64,000 bases of DNA from Schistocephalus solidus (GCA_017591395.1 WEDG01006416.1:1-64000), one strand, 5' to 3'. Positions 47,395-59,110 are shown, counted from the first letter of the stretch. Translations and numbers: made by a program. The notes: generated by a model not told the origin, from the letters alone.

Positions 47395-47755
47395 AAAAGT
47401 ATTGGTAAGGATGACTTATAGGGCCCCCTAAAAAGGACATAAGAACAGCAGCCACCCGCAATAACGGTGTTTATACACCGAGTTCCAGGAACAATAGGGT
47501 CAGGATTATGGTTAGGGTTAGGCTTAAGTTAAGGATAAAGTTAGCGTTAGGCTATGGTTAGTGTTTACTGTAGCGTTTGGGTTTAGAGTAGGGTTATGGT
47601 TAGGATTGGGGCGGCGGTTAAAGTTGAACTTATTGCTGGTTTTAAGCTTAAGACACGGGAATATTTACCCTTCCTTGAATTTTGCGCAGGGCCACCTTAG
47701 GCTGGTCACTCGTATTCCAGAATCCTGTTTAGGGGCCATATAAGTGCTCATTACC
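47395..47755. repeat. Foldback element family D, well preserved
   Basis: The left arm TATAGGGCCCCCTAAAAAGG and GGTGTTTATACACC lead into a long core with GGTTAGGGTTAGGCTTAAG and GGGTTATGGTTAGG. The right arm is GACACGGGAATATTTACCC, TTTTGCGCAGGGCCACC and CCTGTTTAGGGGCCATATA, which is the left end inverted. No coding frame. With 56.7 kb it defines the family at about 340-360 bases. Confidence 0.8.
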
Positions 47756-47759
47756 ACAG

Positions 47760-50160
47760 TAGTACATGTCTCAACTTGTGACAGGGCGGCATTTGTATTA
47801 GTCCAAAGTTCAGTTGTGATAAATTTATGAGAACATGAAAAACATCATTTTTGGAATACTCTCAATAGACTTACCGACAAAATCTGATCATAGTGTTGAA
47901 TTTTTATTTAGAAAATAAAAAAAGCAAGTATACGTAAATTGACTTAGACTTTCAGCAGAGAGCTGTTACAGAGTCTCCTACATTCCAATGATTCCCTATC
48001 CAAAAAAACAAGTTGGTAATTGAGGTGGTAATTTTGGTCAGCTTGCCAGTTCATTGAACAACGCGGAAAATTTAACCGAAGCCCATTTTATGACCAAAGC
48101 ATACCAGGTGGGCCAGGAGAACCTTCGATAGGAACCTGCTCGTTAAGTGGGCACCGTAAAAATTGAAGTTTTTACGTATCCTTTTTAAAAGAGACCTAAA
48201 CACCCGGTGTAGTTGACCTGCTCCACACCGACAAGATGTTTACATCGAGGTTAGCTTTGCCGATACGAACTCGCGTAGCGAAAAAAGTATTCGCTTATGC
48301 GGATCTCCTCTTCTTTGAATCTCGCCATAATAGACGAGTATGTTTTATTTTCTGAACCGGCAGGCACCGGCCACCATGCAGACACAAATAAAATGTTCTG
48401 GGTAAGTTACCTAGTACTAAGGAGTAACCAGGAAGCTCCTTGAAACATCAAAGGCAATAGCAGTCGAACTATGAAAACTGCTCTTGTGGACATAAAAGAA
48501 CATTGTAGAAACCCTGCAACTAGTGCAGTCCAATATCAATGATCTTATTGCCTTCATTCAGACGGAGCAATGCGAAGTGCGGTCGATCTTCCTCCAGATC
48601 AACAATCCCCCAATTTCCGTACTTCTGCAACTCAGACGAACTAGAGAGTACTTACTTATGCCATCCCATCTGACTCGTTTCCCCGGTTTGGATCGGATTA
48701 CTTGGCAATGCCTCAGACAGTTTGGTAAAAAGCTGCATGCGCTGCACATAGCGTGCGGCGACCCCATGAACATTTTCAGAAACCAAATGAATGCTTGCGA
48801 CCGTTCTCACTATTGAGTATCTTGGATCTAAGAGAGTGGCACGAGAGCGACTTCATTGCCTTAAATAAATTCCTTTATGCCAAAATGAAAATTTTGAGTC
48901 AGAGTTGAGTCAGGTGGGGTCTTTCCTAGTGAGCAATATATAAGGTTTTAAATGAGGATGCGTTCCATGTTTCTAATTTGACTCGAGGTGAACAGATGGA
49001 TTTTTTTACAGTTATTAATAGAGGCTACTGCCAAGTGTAAGTAGAAACGTTTTATTTCATATACATCCAGTCGCGGTCACTAGACAACGGGAAGATGCGC
49101 ACAACCTTTTCTACCATCCCAGTGATACGTAGTTCTCCCCAAAGCCTGCAGCTGTAGGACCGAGCCACTTGCTTCAGTAGGATAATATGAAAACCTGATG
49201 TACGTTTCAGGCTAGAAACTTTATGATTTTAATATAAATAACTCGACAGTCCTCCGTTCCAAATACTCTCCCAAAAATTGGTGGCTCGTAAAATTTCTTA
49301 TCGTAACTCTTCTTTTCCAAAGTCTTCCCCGTTTTCCTATATGTATTGATCATTTTATGAATCAGTGGCTTTGTCTCATGCTGTATCGATAGTTTTCTCC
49401 TTTCCTATCATATTCGGGTGTCTTTGTATCTCAAATACTAGCAGTTATTGGCGAGGCGCAAGTCTGGGCTGCAGGTCAGTCGCTAAACTGTCATCCCATT
49501 ATGTTCCCTGAGGCCCCGTTACGTTTGCTAGACTTTAAAAAATTACTCATATTACTAAGCGGGCATGCCGAATACGAAAGGTCACCCCTTCTCTTGGAAT
49601 ATACCGACATTTGCATCCTGTCCAAAAGCATTACTTAGCATACACAACTGAAACTTTGACGTCCTAATCGGTAAATGCAGCGAAAACCTATGTGCCGTAG
49701 TCAACCGCAATAAAAAAAACATGGAAGATGGCCCATTCGCACGAAACCGTGTCGGAATATATACTCTAACTGTAGACTGTTCACCAGGGGGCCATGATGA
49801 ACATTGCACTTATTTTTGGGGGATATTCAATTGAAAATATCCCTAAGTGAATTTTTAAGCCTTATTGTACTTGTGCTGATTTATTTATTTATTTATTGTA
49901 ATGGGCGGGCTTTCTGTACATTTAAACCTAAAGTTTACCCTGTTACAGTGATTTTCAATGTTTTCGGAATTTTCCCTTTTTTAAAGATTTGTATTTTTAA
50001 ATAACACTATTATTTTTTATATTTCTATAATGTTCCCAATTCACTGAGAGTTGTTCGTTATTATTTTAAACCTTCGGTCAATTCGCGGTTCCAGTTTGCG
50101 CGTGATTAACATTATTTCTTCAATTTGGACACTGCATGTGACCAGTCAAACACTCTAAGG
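47760..50160. other. Intergenic, nothing recognised
   Basis: AT-rich sequence. A 97-codon frame (48523-48813) is unrecognised. A short (TTTA)n run sits at about 49882-49898. Confidence 0.45.
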
Positions 50161-50165
50161 TACAC

Positions 50166-50345
50166 TTGCTACGCCCCTGCATGCCTATTGAAGTTGACAG
50201 TTCCCACACTCATCGCAAATAGTCGCACGTGGTAAAATGATTGCCTAATGACCCAGATGTTGCAGTATGCAGTTGCTAAGCGCCTGCATGTTTATAAAAA
50301 TTAGTAGCTCCCGCATTCATCGTAGGTGGTTTCATGTAGTGTGAT
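50166..50345 (+). repeat. Left inverted repeat flanking the Penelope-like fragment
   Basis: About 180 bases that match 51621-51800 in reverse complement: CCCCTGCATGCCTATTGAAG, GACAGTTCCCACACTCATCG, GATTGCCTAATGACCCAGAT and AGCGCCTGCATG. The copy also has an internal near-duplication of about 110 bases (TTGCTA.GCGCCTGCATG recurs). Confidence 0.85.
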
Positions 50346-50699
50346 CCTTACTTTGCGGCTCACAGTCGAGCAGATAATTGCTTGTTTAGGTTCTTGGGCC
50401 ATTTCAAGCTTGGACACTGGCACCAAGACCAGTGTTCTGCGGCGCACTCTCCACATAACCAACTACTTGGTTTAGGCAAAGTTTCAGCATGGAGTACGAA
50501 GGGGGAGGTCAGTGTGTCTGTTAATCGACTGAGGAGCAGAAAACCATGACTCGAGCAGTTTTCGGCTCACACGGTAGTAACATCGTGCGAGAATTTCGGT
50601 CTCTTCGAACTTGAATGTTTGGCCGGGTCCTCTCGAATGAACCACGACTTGGGAGCTGATGTCGTTCCTCTACTGCTGCTGTTCGCTCGGTCGTTCGCG

Positions 50700-51165
50700 T
50701 TCAGAGAAGTCTTTTGTCGCCATCAACTGCACCGGACTCGACAAAGGACATCAGAAGTTTTTTGTCTTTCAGCCCCTTGACCTGGCGCGGCATGATGGCC
50801 TGCGGTCTGTGCGCAATCCAAAATACAAGGCGGGTGAGAAGGTGGCTGATGACTTCCGAGAGATTCGTCACGTACGGAAGCACTCACAAAAACGTGGAGT
50901 CAGGTAGATTTGGTATCTCCTTTCCTTTGCGCTCGACATATGCGTAGCAAGGCATTCACTCTGAGCACCCATGGAAGATATTTGAATTCATCAGTCTTGT
51001 CTTCCACTTCATTACAGCGCGTCTTAACACGCCGATATAGCGTTCTTGCGCAAATGCGTTTGTGGCTGATTGGTTGGTTGCTGTCACAACCCAGTACATG
51101 CGTCGTATTTGTCGATCTCCTAGATACTGCGCGTTTCGGTTGACCAAAATCTTTGCAGCAGACGA
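50700..51165 (-). mobile_element. Penelope-like element fragment (end of RT and linker to endonuclease)
   Basis: Minus-strand 51070-50930 reads KRICARTLYRRVKTRCNEVE and LPWVLRVNALL, resembling the region after the RT thumb. 50883-50700 in another frame reads PYVTNLSEVISHLL and FWIAHRP, the 'PY..G.SE...RLL...GI..AHRP' block that precedes the GIY-YIG endonuclease in Penelope-like elements. The expected 'GVVYRI' start of GIY-YIG is only hinted at (ESGAVDGD) before a stop. The copy is truncated and frameshifted. Confidence 0.65.
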
Positions 51166-51196
51166 GGACATAAATTAAGGCTGGTTGTTTGGTTTC

Positions 51197-51500
51197 CTCC
51201 TCATCCTGCTCCTCCTCTTCTTGCTCCTCCTCCTCCTCCTCCTCCTCCTCCTCCTCCTCCCTCCTCCTCCTCCTCCTCCTCCTCCTCCTCCTCCTCCTCC
51301 TCCTCCTCCTCCTCCCTCCCTCCTCCTCCTCCTCCTCCCTCCTCTCCTCCTCCTCCTCCTCCTCCCTCCTCCTCCCTCCCTCCTCCTCCCCTCCTCCCTC
51401 CTCCTCCTCCTCCTCCCTCCTCCTCCTCCTCCTCCTCCTCCTCCCTCCTCCCTCCTCCTCCTCCTCCTCCCTCCTCCTCCTCCTCCTCCCTCCTCCTCCC
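51197..51500 (+). repeat. (CCT)n polypyrimidine tract
   Basis: About 300 bases of CCT repeats with occasional CCCT interruptions that shift register, fully purine on the minus strand. Apparent Glu/Gly/Arg-rich or Leu/Pro/Ser-rich proteins are artefacts. Confidence 0.97.
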
Positions 51501-51620
51501 CGAGAGACAGAAATTAAAAAATCCGTATCCTGAGCCCTGAACTTCAGCTTGCGATATTGGCAGACTTGTGAAGGATTAAATTTCGGCACCTAACGACTCG
51601 GTTGCGGTTAATTAAATAAT

Positions 51621-51800
51621 CATCGCACTGCATGCAATCACCTGCGCTGAATGCCCGAGCTACTAATTTTGCTAAGCAGGCAGGCGCCTAGCAACTCCAT
51701 ACGGAAACATCTGGGCCATTAGGCAATCATTGCACCACGTGCAACTATTTACGATGAGTGTGGGAACTGTCAGCTTTGATAGGCATGCAGGGGCATAGCA
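51621..51800 (-). repeat. Right inverted repeat flanking the Penelope-like fragment
   Basis: Inverted partner of 50166-50345 (CGCACTGCATGCAATCACC, GGCCATTAGGCAATCATTGC, GATGAGTGTGGGAACTGTC, AGGCATGCAGGGGCATAGC). Confidence 0.85.
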
Positions 51801-51804
51801 ACGG

Positions 51805-53955
51805 CATCCTAGATATGCTGCAACACCTGTGCAACTCGCCACCCTTTGCTGTTTCCGTCTCTCTGCGTAGGAATTCGAGTGTGCATCCAAATCCCTAGGC
51901 GAAAAAAAACTTACTCCAACGATCGTGTTTCCACCTTTGCCATTTCTACTTTGTTACCCGTCGTCAGTCAACACGGCCCTCACAATAAGGAGACAAACAT
52001 CGAGTGGGCAAAAAGAACCCCGGAGCCAACTATACCTGGCTTGATTTACGATGCAAGAAAAAAAGAGACAGACAGTATTGAGGAGAAACGCAAGGTTCAC
52101 CTGAAGGAAACAAGTTTGGTGACTTCCAGAGTGACTAGTGAACGCGGAAATCCATTATGGCTGTGGACAACCTATGTTATTTTTAATTTCTCAGGTACCT
52201 TAGTTCAGGGGGGGTACAAATAAACATATAGTGAAGTTTATGGCAGCTGAGCAGAACAGGATTTTAGGAAGAACTGGAAATACTCGGCATATCAAGCAGT
52301 TAGATCCTCAGGCTGCCCGGAGGGTGCCTGCTATCGAGGGAATGAGTATGCATATGCAAATGTAAAATATTTGTAAAATATTGCAAATTGAATATGCTTC
52401 AACATTTGTAAAAAACAACATTTGGTGAACGGCCTGGATTTCACGTCAAATATTAAGATTTCCTTTCAACAGGAGATACTAATTCAAGCTTTCGCGATCT
52501 TTGGATTTTGGTATTGCACCGGCTTACCTTGTTTTCAGAGGGTTTATGGGCACCCAGATAAGACTCAGCAACACTTTTGTAGTAGCACCTTTACTGGGCG
52601 ACATACTGGACTTGCAATTACATACTACTTTCTGATTTCTCAAGCCTACTTGTTCATATCGCTGCATAAATAATACACAAACCAGCTTTACTATTACTGT
52701 AAGGGAGCATTTCCATAGGAGATGGGGAAATCTGCGCTCAGCATTCCCATTTACTTAATGTTAGTTATTAAGCAGTTCAAGTTGGGCATCAGAAGCACAA
52801 ATTAAACCAGCGCACCTATATTCCAGTTTTTTTCAAGGGCTACGATTAACGGTTTTCCTACCTTTTGAGAGCCCAAACAACGGAGCGACAAGAACCGAAG
52901 CAAACAGGGGGAAGGGGCATTTGAAGGACAACTAAACAATCTCGCCATTCAATTGGCGCTCAAGATTGAGTGGGGGCAGTCGCTGGACAGCTCGTAGCGC
53001 CTACCAACACCCGGGCAAATTCGCGTGCATAGTGGGCATATCACAACCGATCTAGTAGCCATGCCAACTCAAGGGTGTCGTAGCTCCAGTGCGGGGACCC
53101 GACATGCAGGCGTGATTACTAAATAATTTAGACCCTCCTTCATAGTCAGCCCATCAGGAGGGCCAGTCGACCGACCCACTTATTGGCTCACGTGTGATGC
53201 GAAAGCAGCTTCCCGCAAATATCCCGGCCAGGTCTATTCGCCCTCCTGTGTCATCTGAAAAAAATATGGGGGCCAGATGGTGTGCGGTTGGGGTGCCGGC
53301 GACTCAGACTGAGCCAACTATCAGACTCCCAAGTCGGGAGTAATGGAGAATATGACGAGGGAGGCAGAAGGGAGGGAGGGCGGGGACGATGGGACGATGT
53401 CGTTTGCGCGACAGGATGGGCAGCAGCACCGAGAACTCCTGGTGCGATGCCGGGGTTAGGGGAAAAGGGGTGCAGGAACATGATCGCGTTAATCGGGTTA
53501 GTGTATGAAGATAGTGATACTTATTTCTGCACCAGAGCGGGCGCGAAATCACACGAGTAGAAAGTCTGGAGCTGCTGCCTTATTTTCGGCAAGTATAAGC
53601 CTACATAACCCACAAGTGCTCTACCAGCATTTAATTCGTCCAGCTGGGCTCCCTCGTTTACACTGTCCAACCTCAAATTTCGCTTGAAGTCATGCGTAAT
53701 TGCGGATTTTTGACGCATACTGAGAGTAATTAAGGATACATGCGGGAGGCGTACATTAAGCCATGATTCCGGGCAGAAGCTGTACCACCTCCCAGAAGGC
53801 GTGAAGATGCAAACACGCAAGTTTTATTTAAACAAAAAAGAAATCCCTTTTAACTATGGAGTTGTCCTTTGCGACAACTGGGGCGACTGCATAACCTGGA
53901 GGGAGAAATTTGTACGCAATCCAGTCACTGGAAGCTTCGGAAGAGGAATCCAATT
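51805..53955. other. Intergenic, nothing recognised
   Basis: 51846-52220 is a 125-codon frame without a recognisable domain. 53270-53500 is GC-richer but motif-free. No gene is called. Confidence 0.4.
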
Positions 53956-53959
53956 GACA

Positions 53960-54335
53960 AGGGCCTTCCCTTTGCTGTTGTAGGTTCGAATCCCACCGGG
54001 ACCACCGACATTTTCACAACTGTGTCAAAGGAATTATTTGAATCTGTCAACATTCCCCTAGTAATTAATTTTGCTTGGTAGTCATCCGTTGGATTCTGGA
54101 TTGATTGTTTAGGAAATTCTGTTTGGACAGTCAGCTTACTGTATCAGAATTGGTGGATTCCATACGTTGCAACAGGCTGGGCATGTAACGTAACCTAAGT
54201 GCGATTAAGCTCACGATTCCCAGTGGGGCCTCGTAGCTCAGATGGCGAGAGCGTTGGCTTTACTAAAGCCTTCCACCTTGCTGGGGTGAGTTCGAATCCT
54301 ACCGTGGTCACCGAGTTTTTCACAAGTAGGTCAAA
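53960..54335 (+). mobile_element. SINE family B, truncated dimer
   Basis: The first unit retains only the B-box end of its tRNA-like module (GTTCGAATCCCACCGGGACC) and body. The second begins at 54128 (CAGTCAGCTTACTGTATCAG) and has GGGGCCTCGTAGCTCAGATG, GTTCGAATCCTACCG and CACCGAGTTTTTCACAAG. It repeats the dimer arrangement of the 20.2 kb copy. Confidence 0.8.
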
Positions 54336-54339
54336 GAAA

Positions 54340-55105
54340 AGACCCTATTGATCAGCACCACGCTGACACCCACGCACTCGGAAAGCTGAGTCAGGGACTT
54401 CGCACGCCGCACGCGAGGAAGGCTGCATACCAGGCCACACGAACTGAACCAACGTGGTTGAACAAGAAACGTTCACAGCTGGAATAAAAGTACGCCACCA
54501 TAGAATCGAGCATGTGGAAAGTGGAGAAATGCGAACGCTCGTAATCGATCCTGTCCATTATTAATGCTTTCAATGCTCACAGACAAACTTGTCAAATATG
54601 AAGTAATCGGCAACAGACATAAAGTATTGACGCGTAGAGAGCACTCTGTAGATTTTTTGCCAACTAACTTTAACTGACACAACGGTATCGGATTTTTGGT
54701 CGCTGCACCTTAGCGTACTGTTTCCGGGTTTAGCGTGCCGTCACCGCTTCAATCACATTTTAAAAATAACCCCATTTGCCCTTAGGATCCAGTGATTTCC
54801 GACAGCCGAGTTTTGAAGTTTTCTACAAAATTTTAAGCGTTTTTTAAATGTGAAAATGTGTACTAACGTCGCTGCCACACGAGCAGTGTAAACATCGGAG
54901 GGAAGGAGAGTGTTGAACTCACCTAAAATCGCTGTAGGAAGAAAAGGCTTGTTTCCTCAATTACAACGGACGACGCCTTCAATGTCCAACATTTTGATTG
55001 GAGAGGTCCTGCAGTTAGGCTGACTGTGGAATTACCTCGCGCATTAGAATAACCATTTTAAATAGTTGGATTGGGATTTTCTCTAGCCAGGAACCATGGA
55101 TACAG
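54340..55105. other. Intergenic, nothing recognised
   Basis: No gene or clear repeat recognised. Confidence 0.4.
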
Positions 55106-55109
55106 GGCT

Positions 55110-55640
55110 AAATAGACGGTATGGATGACTAATATGACCCCTAAACAGGACATGATCAAGGAACCGCCTGCAATATAGGTGGCTTTGCGCTAAATTCCAG
55201 ATAAATTAGGGTTAAGTTTAGGGTTCGGGTTATTAACAGAAGCGAAGAGGCGAGTTCCAGGAAGTATTATCGAAGAGGGAAGCCCGATCGCTGGAAGAAG
55301 AGCTTTATTCGCCTGACGGTTCGGATTCTCACTCGAATCCATCCTCAGAGACGGAGTCGAATAGATGGATTTGAGGGAGCATCTGAAACGTCAGGCTAAT
55401 AAAGCTCTTCTTCCAGTGATCCCATCTCATTCTTCGTTAGGGTGATTGTCAACTGTAGCCTTTAGGTTTAGGTTGAGATTTAAGATTATGACATTGGTTT
55501 AGGTTAAGTTTGGGGCTAATGTTGGGATTTGGACACGGGACTATTTACCCGGTCCTGAAATTATGCGAAGGGCCACCTTGGGTGGGGCGCTCCTAGACCC
55601 GTGGCCCTTTTATGGGACCAGATAAATCATCCTTAGGCAA
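55110..55640. repeat. Foldback element family D interrupted by family C
   Basis: Left part 55110-55235: CCCTAAACAGGACATGATC, TTTGCGCTAAATTCCAG, then TTAGGGTTAAGTTTAGGG. The core resumes after 55437 (TTAGGGTGATTG) and ends with GGACACGGGACTATTTACCC, TTATGCGAAGGGCCACC and the CCTTTTATGGGACC end. The insertion is family C (55269-55437). Confidence 0.8.
55269..55437. repeat. Foldback element family C, near-palindromic copy
   Basis: Arms 55286-55319 and 55389-55421 are almost perfect inverted repeats (GCTGGAAGAAGAGCTTTATT versus AATAAAGCTCTTCTTCCAGT). Inner segments also pair (ATTCTCACTCGAATCCATC with GATGGATTTGAGGGAGCAT). The whole could fold into a hairpin of about 75 bp with a small loop. No coding capacity. 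Confidence 0.85.
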
Positions 55641-55644
55641 TGGA

Positions 55645-56295
55645 TAGCCTGGATTTTTGACAGAGAGACAGAGAGCGAGACATTTTGCTGACAGTTAGGC
55701 ACTCTACCCAGGCTCTTCCGGGTTACGTTGACTGGTCAGTCAGGAAAGCTTATGAGTACAGGAAACACTTTTGGATGCAATCGGTGGGACCTAAGTACAC
55801 GGGGTGGGAAGCGAAATTAAAGAAACCACCCCGAGGCCGATCCATAATTTCTAGCCTCAGTGACTCAATCTTATATCTGTCTCAGCGCCTGATCCACTTC
55901 CGCTAATTGCGTTATCTGCTTAACCAGGCCAGAAAATTGGGCACGATGTGACGTGACTAACCGACAGCCAATTGATATGCAACTGGAGAATTATAAAGGG
56001 CTTCAGATCAAAAGACCTACAAGGGACCTCATCAATAGTAAGGAGATAGGGCCTGATAAATTCTTTGTTTTCTCTTCGAACCACAGGTAAACTAAGGATG
56101 GTATTTCCGAAGACGGCAGCAAACATACTACTTAGTAGTTGGTACACCACGCTGTGCTGGGATTCCTCCACGCGCTCGTGAACCCTCATTGGTTTTTGGT
56201 GAAAAAACTTGCAGTCCTTTCGCCTTCAACTCTTTACCATAAAATGACCTAAGTCAGAACCAAATCGTGAATTTTAGCGGTCAAAAAAATTATGA
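55645..56295. other. Intergenic, nothing recognised
   Basis: No gene or repeat recognised. Confidence 0.4.
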
Positions 56296-56299
56296 ACCT

Positions 56300-56565
56300 G
56301 TAAAGACAGGAGGAGAAGATGCAATCACTGGAACAAGAAGTTTATTGGCCTGACGTTTCGGATTTCCGTTCAAAGCCGACATCGGAGACAGGGGCAGATA
56401 CAGTTGTTTGCAGCGCAAAGTGCGTGGTATTTGTAGCACTTAGTAGCCACACGATCACAAGCGTACTACAATTGACAGCTCTCACAATCACCGCTGTGGT
56501 CGTAATTGATGCGGTGATGGAGAAGATCCATTCACCATTAGCAAAGAATGACAGACTGAAATAGG
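56300..56565. repeat. Foldback element family C, one arm plus interior
   Basis: GGAGGAGAAGATGCAATCAC, AGAAGTTTATTGGCCTGACG and TTTCGGATTTCCG form one arm. The interior (CGTGGTATTTGTAGCACTTA, ACCGCTGTGGTCGTAATTGA) is shared with 39.1-39.6 kb. The opposite arm appears lost. Confidence 0.7.
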
Positions 56566-56694
56566 GAGAAGATTGTAAAATGGATTGCTTTAGTCACCCT
56601 TAATAGGACGTTTCGAACGAAAAAATCTTTAGAACTACCAAAGAACCGTATGCAGTACCAAGATGTTTACCAAAAGGTAACGATGTAGGCTTTT

Positions 56695-57040
56695 CCTGCA
56701 TAGTTGCCTAAACAGGGCGCGTGAACGGGAGCCCGCCCGCTTAAAATAGGTGGCCTTGAAATAGATTTCAGGAAGGGTACATATTCCCGTGTCTTAAATC
56801 GAACACGAACCCTAACATAAAACTAAATTGTAGCCTTACTCTTTATCTTTGCTCTTCTCTAACCTCTACAGTTCCCAAGAATCCAAACCTTAACTTCAAC
56901 TCTAACCATAACCCCAAACTTAAACCTAACCTTCACCTAAATACGTAACCTAATTTCCCTGAAATTTAGTGCTAAGCCGCCTTCAGTGTGGAGTTTCCCG
57001 TTCCCATGTCCTGTTTAGGGGGCCATAGAAGCCAACCTTA
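56695..57040. repeat. Foldback element family D, well preserved
   Basis: The left arm CCTAAACAGGGCGCGTGAAC, AGGTGGCCTTGAAATAGATT and ATATTCCCGTGTCTTAAA. The core is rich in CTAACC / CCTTAAC units. The right arm TTCCCTGAAATTTAGTGCTA and ATGTCCTGTTTAGGGGGCC is the left arm inverted. Confidence 0.8.
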
Positions 57041-57044
57041 CCCG

Positions 57045-58795
57045 TTACGATATGTTACTGTTCTATTGGACGAGGCGTCAAGAGGACGATGAGTGAGAGC
57101 CCACGTATGCTTTTTCAAATCGTCAAGAGAGCACCTAGTAACAGTTTCTGCGACAGACCTAGGAAACGAAAATTTTGAAAATTCCCATGGTAAGAGCCAG
57201 GATATTAATTGATGGGCTTACGCTTGTTTTCGAGTAAATTTAGTCAGGTCAGTGCATTGATATGGGAACCTGGTACAAGCCAAACACGTAAGTGATAAGA
57301 GAAATCGATTAAATGGTGTCTTTTCATGCAGGTTCCACTTGTGAATACGAGGGGAGGCAGCGATTTGAGAGGTCGTGAAGGCTAGACAGAACCCTGTCAT
57401 GGAGGTAGGGCGCGAATAATTTCATGCAGATAACCGACCTTTGCAATGATAAATACAGGGCTTGCACGGGGTTATTATGCGCGTATAAAACCGGCTGGTG
57501 CAAACTGGCGGCACTCGTTTCTACTGTTGCTAACACATGCTGGCACATAGCTTCAAGACAAAGAGAAAGCACTTGTAGCGACTGAAGTTGTTGAATGCAG
57601 CACACACAGGATAAAGTAAAGCATTTGGAGCAAATCCTGACTTAGAACGAGCTGACCAAGGATGCTAGTTACGCCATCGCTCCAATCCAGGAAATATGAG
57701 ACAGGAGAACAGGTAAACGGGTAGAAAATATGCAGGATAAAGGAGACTATGGCATCGGGAAAATACATGGTAAAAGGGAAGCTGGGAGTCAAAACATGGG
57801 TATGATCCATTGGGGTGGAAAGGTGACACCGTCATTTCACCTAAACAACCGGTGGGGAATGCAGCTCCGCCGGCAGCTGCGGGGAGGGGCCATGGGAGCA
57901 CTGACGAAAGAGAAAGTTATTGAGAGCCTTGCGGAGAGGGGTTGTCAGCGGTTGCGAAGGCAGGGGCATCGGTCATCATCACCTGCACGCAATCACACCT
58001 TATCCAGCCTCAATCCGTACCAAAAGAGTTCTTTGCATTCCGGCAAATTCGTGGAGCTTCACAGGCTCCCTTGCGTGCGGCAGTCAGGACGGACCGTTAA
58101 TCTCTCCTGTAATGTAACATCCAATTTGATGTCCACAGTTGTATGCACGAGTAAAAATCATTACAGGAAAGTGGCCTTACGCTCTGATATGTTTACTTCC
58201 AGAAGGAGCCATCAAATCATATGCAGTACCGTCGTCGTTCTGCTCACGCTAATTCAAACGCGTTCCCTCAGTGAACAGACCAACCCTTTTCCTATTTAAC
58301 AGGCCTCGCTATATCGCACTTCGACCTTCGCGACTTCAGTCTATCGCGTATTTTATATCTAGGCCCATTTAAGCAGTGATCACTGCTCTTTTCCGTCGTT
58401 TTCAGATTTATCCAGACAATGGACCTTTTTAGTTCTGTTACGTGCTCCCTCAGTTGGTTTGCCCAATTGATTTCATGTGATGTACGCTATTGGTGGATAG
58501 CTAGCCCTATGACGTATTATATAAAACTTTTCAATGATAAAGGATAGGTTTATTTGTGCGTGTTATATAAACAATGTGAGTACATATATCATTTCAACTA
58601 AGCTTACCTCTTATCTTAGAGAGTATACCGGTTTTATACTGTATAACTGTGTAGGAAATGCTTATAGGAGTGTCTAGGGCTTATAAAGGCCTAAGCTAAA
58701 TAAGAATAGGCATATAAGCATGCAGTCTTACTTCGAAGATGTTTAACTTTTACGGGGTGCTCTGAAACACAACCCCGCCATTGAACAGGGAGCAC
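57045..58795. other. Intergenic with one long unrecognised frame
   Basis: 57730-58299 is a 189-codon plus frame, the longest low-complexity-free frame in the window. It opens at ATG, but has no recognisable domain, no clear splice signals and roughly chance-level length for 64 kb. I leave it uncalled. Confidence 0.35.
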
Positions 58796-58799
58796 TGCA

Positions 58800-59110
58800 G
58801 TCATAACCGAGGGGCTTTTATGCTGGCAGTGCCGGAATCCCTGGTTGAGAACTGGGCCACACCATCTGGCGGCAAAAGCACAAGTGGTGAGAAGGGGATG
58901 GCAGGTAAGTGCACCGGGTTAAAGACCAGCTACTAGGCTTCCCAGTCTCAGGACACCCCCGAGTTTCAATGTTGCGTGCTCCTATCGGCCCGTATCGTCG
59001 AATGCCTGCCATGCCTCAAGAGAAGTGGCAATGACTTCGTGCAGCGTATCACCAACGCGTTCAAGTCTGCAGACAAAGATAAGGTCGACTCATGTGGCCG
59101 GTTTCTCACA
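58800..59110 (-). repeat. Dispersed repeat family H copy, minus orientation
   Basis: Longer partner of 28549-28810 (CGTTCAAGTCTGCAGACAAA, GGTGAGAAGGGGATGGCAG, CATCTGGCGGCAAAAGCAC). It ends about 230 bases before the promoter-like boxes of the next gene. Confidence 0.7.

Noticed and set aside
50900..51589. 229-codon Glu/Gly/Arg-rich minus-strand frame
   Set aside because: Most of it is the (CCT)n array read on the purine strand. Only the distal part is meaningful, and that is Penelope-like remnant.
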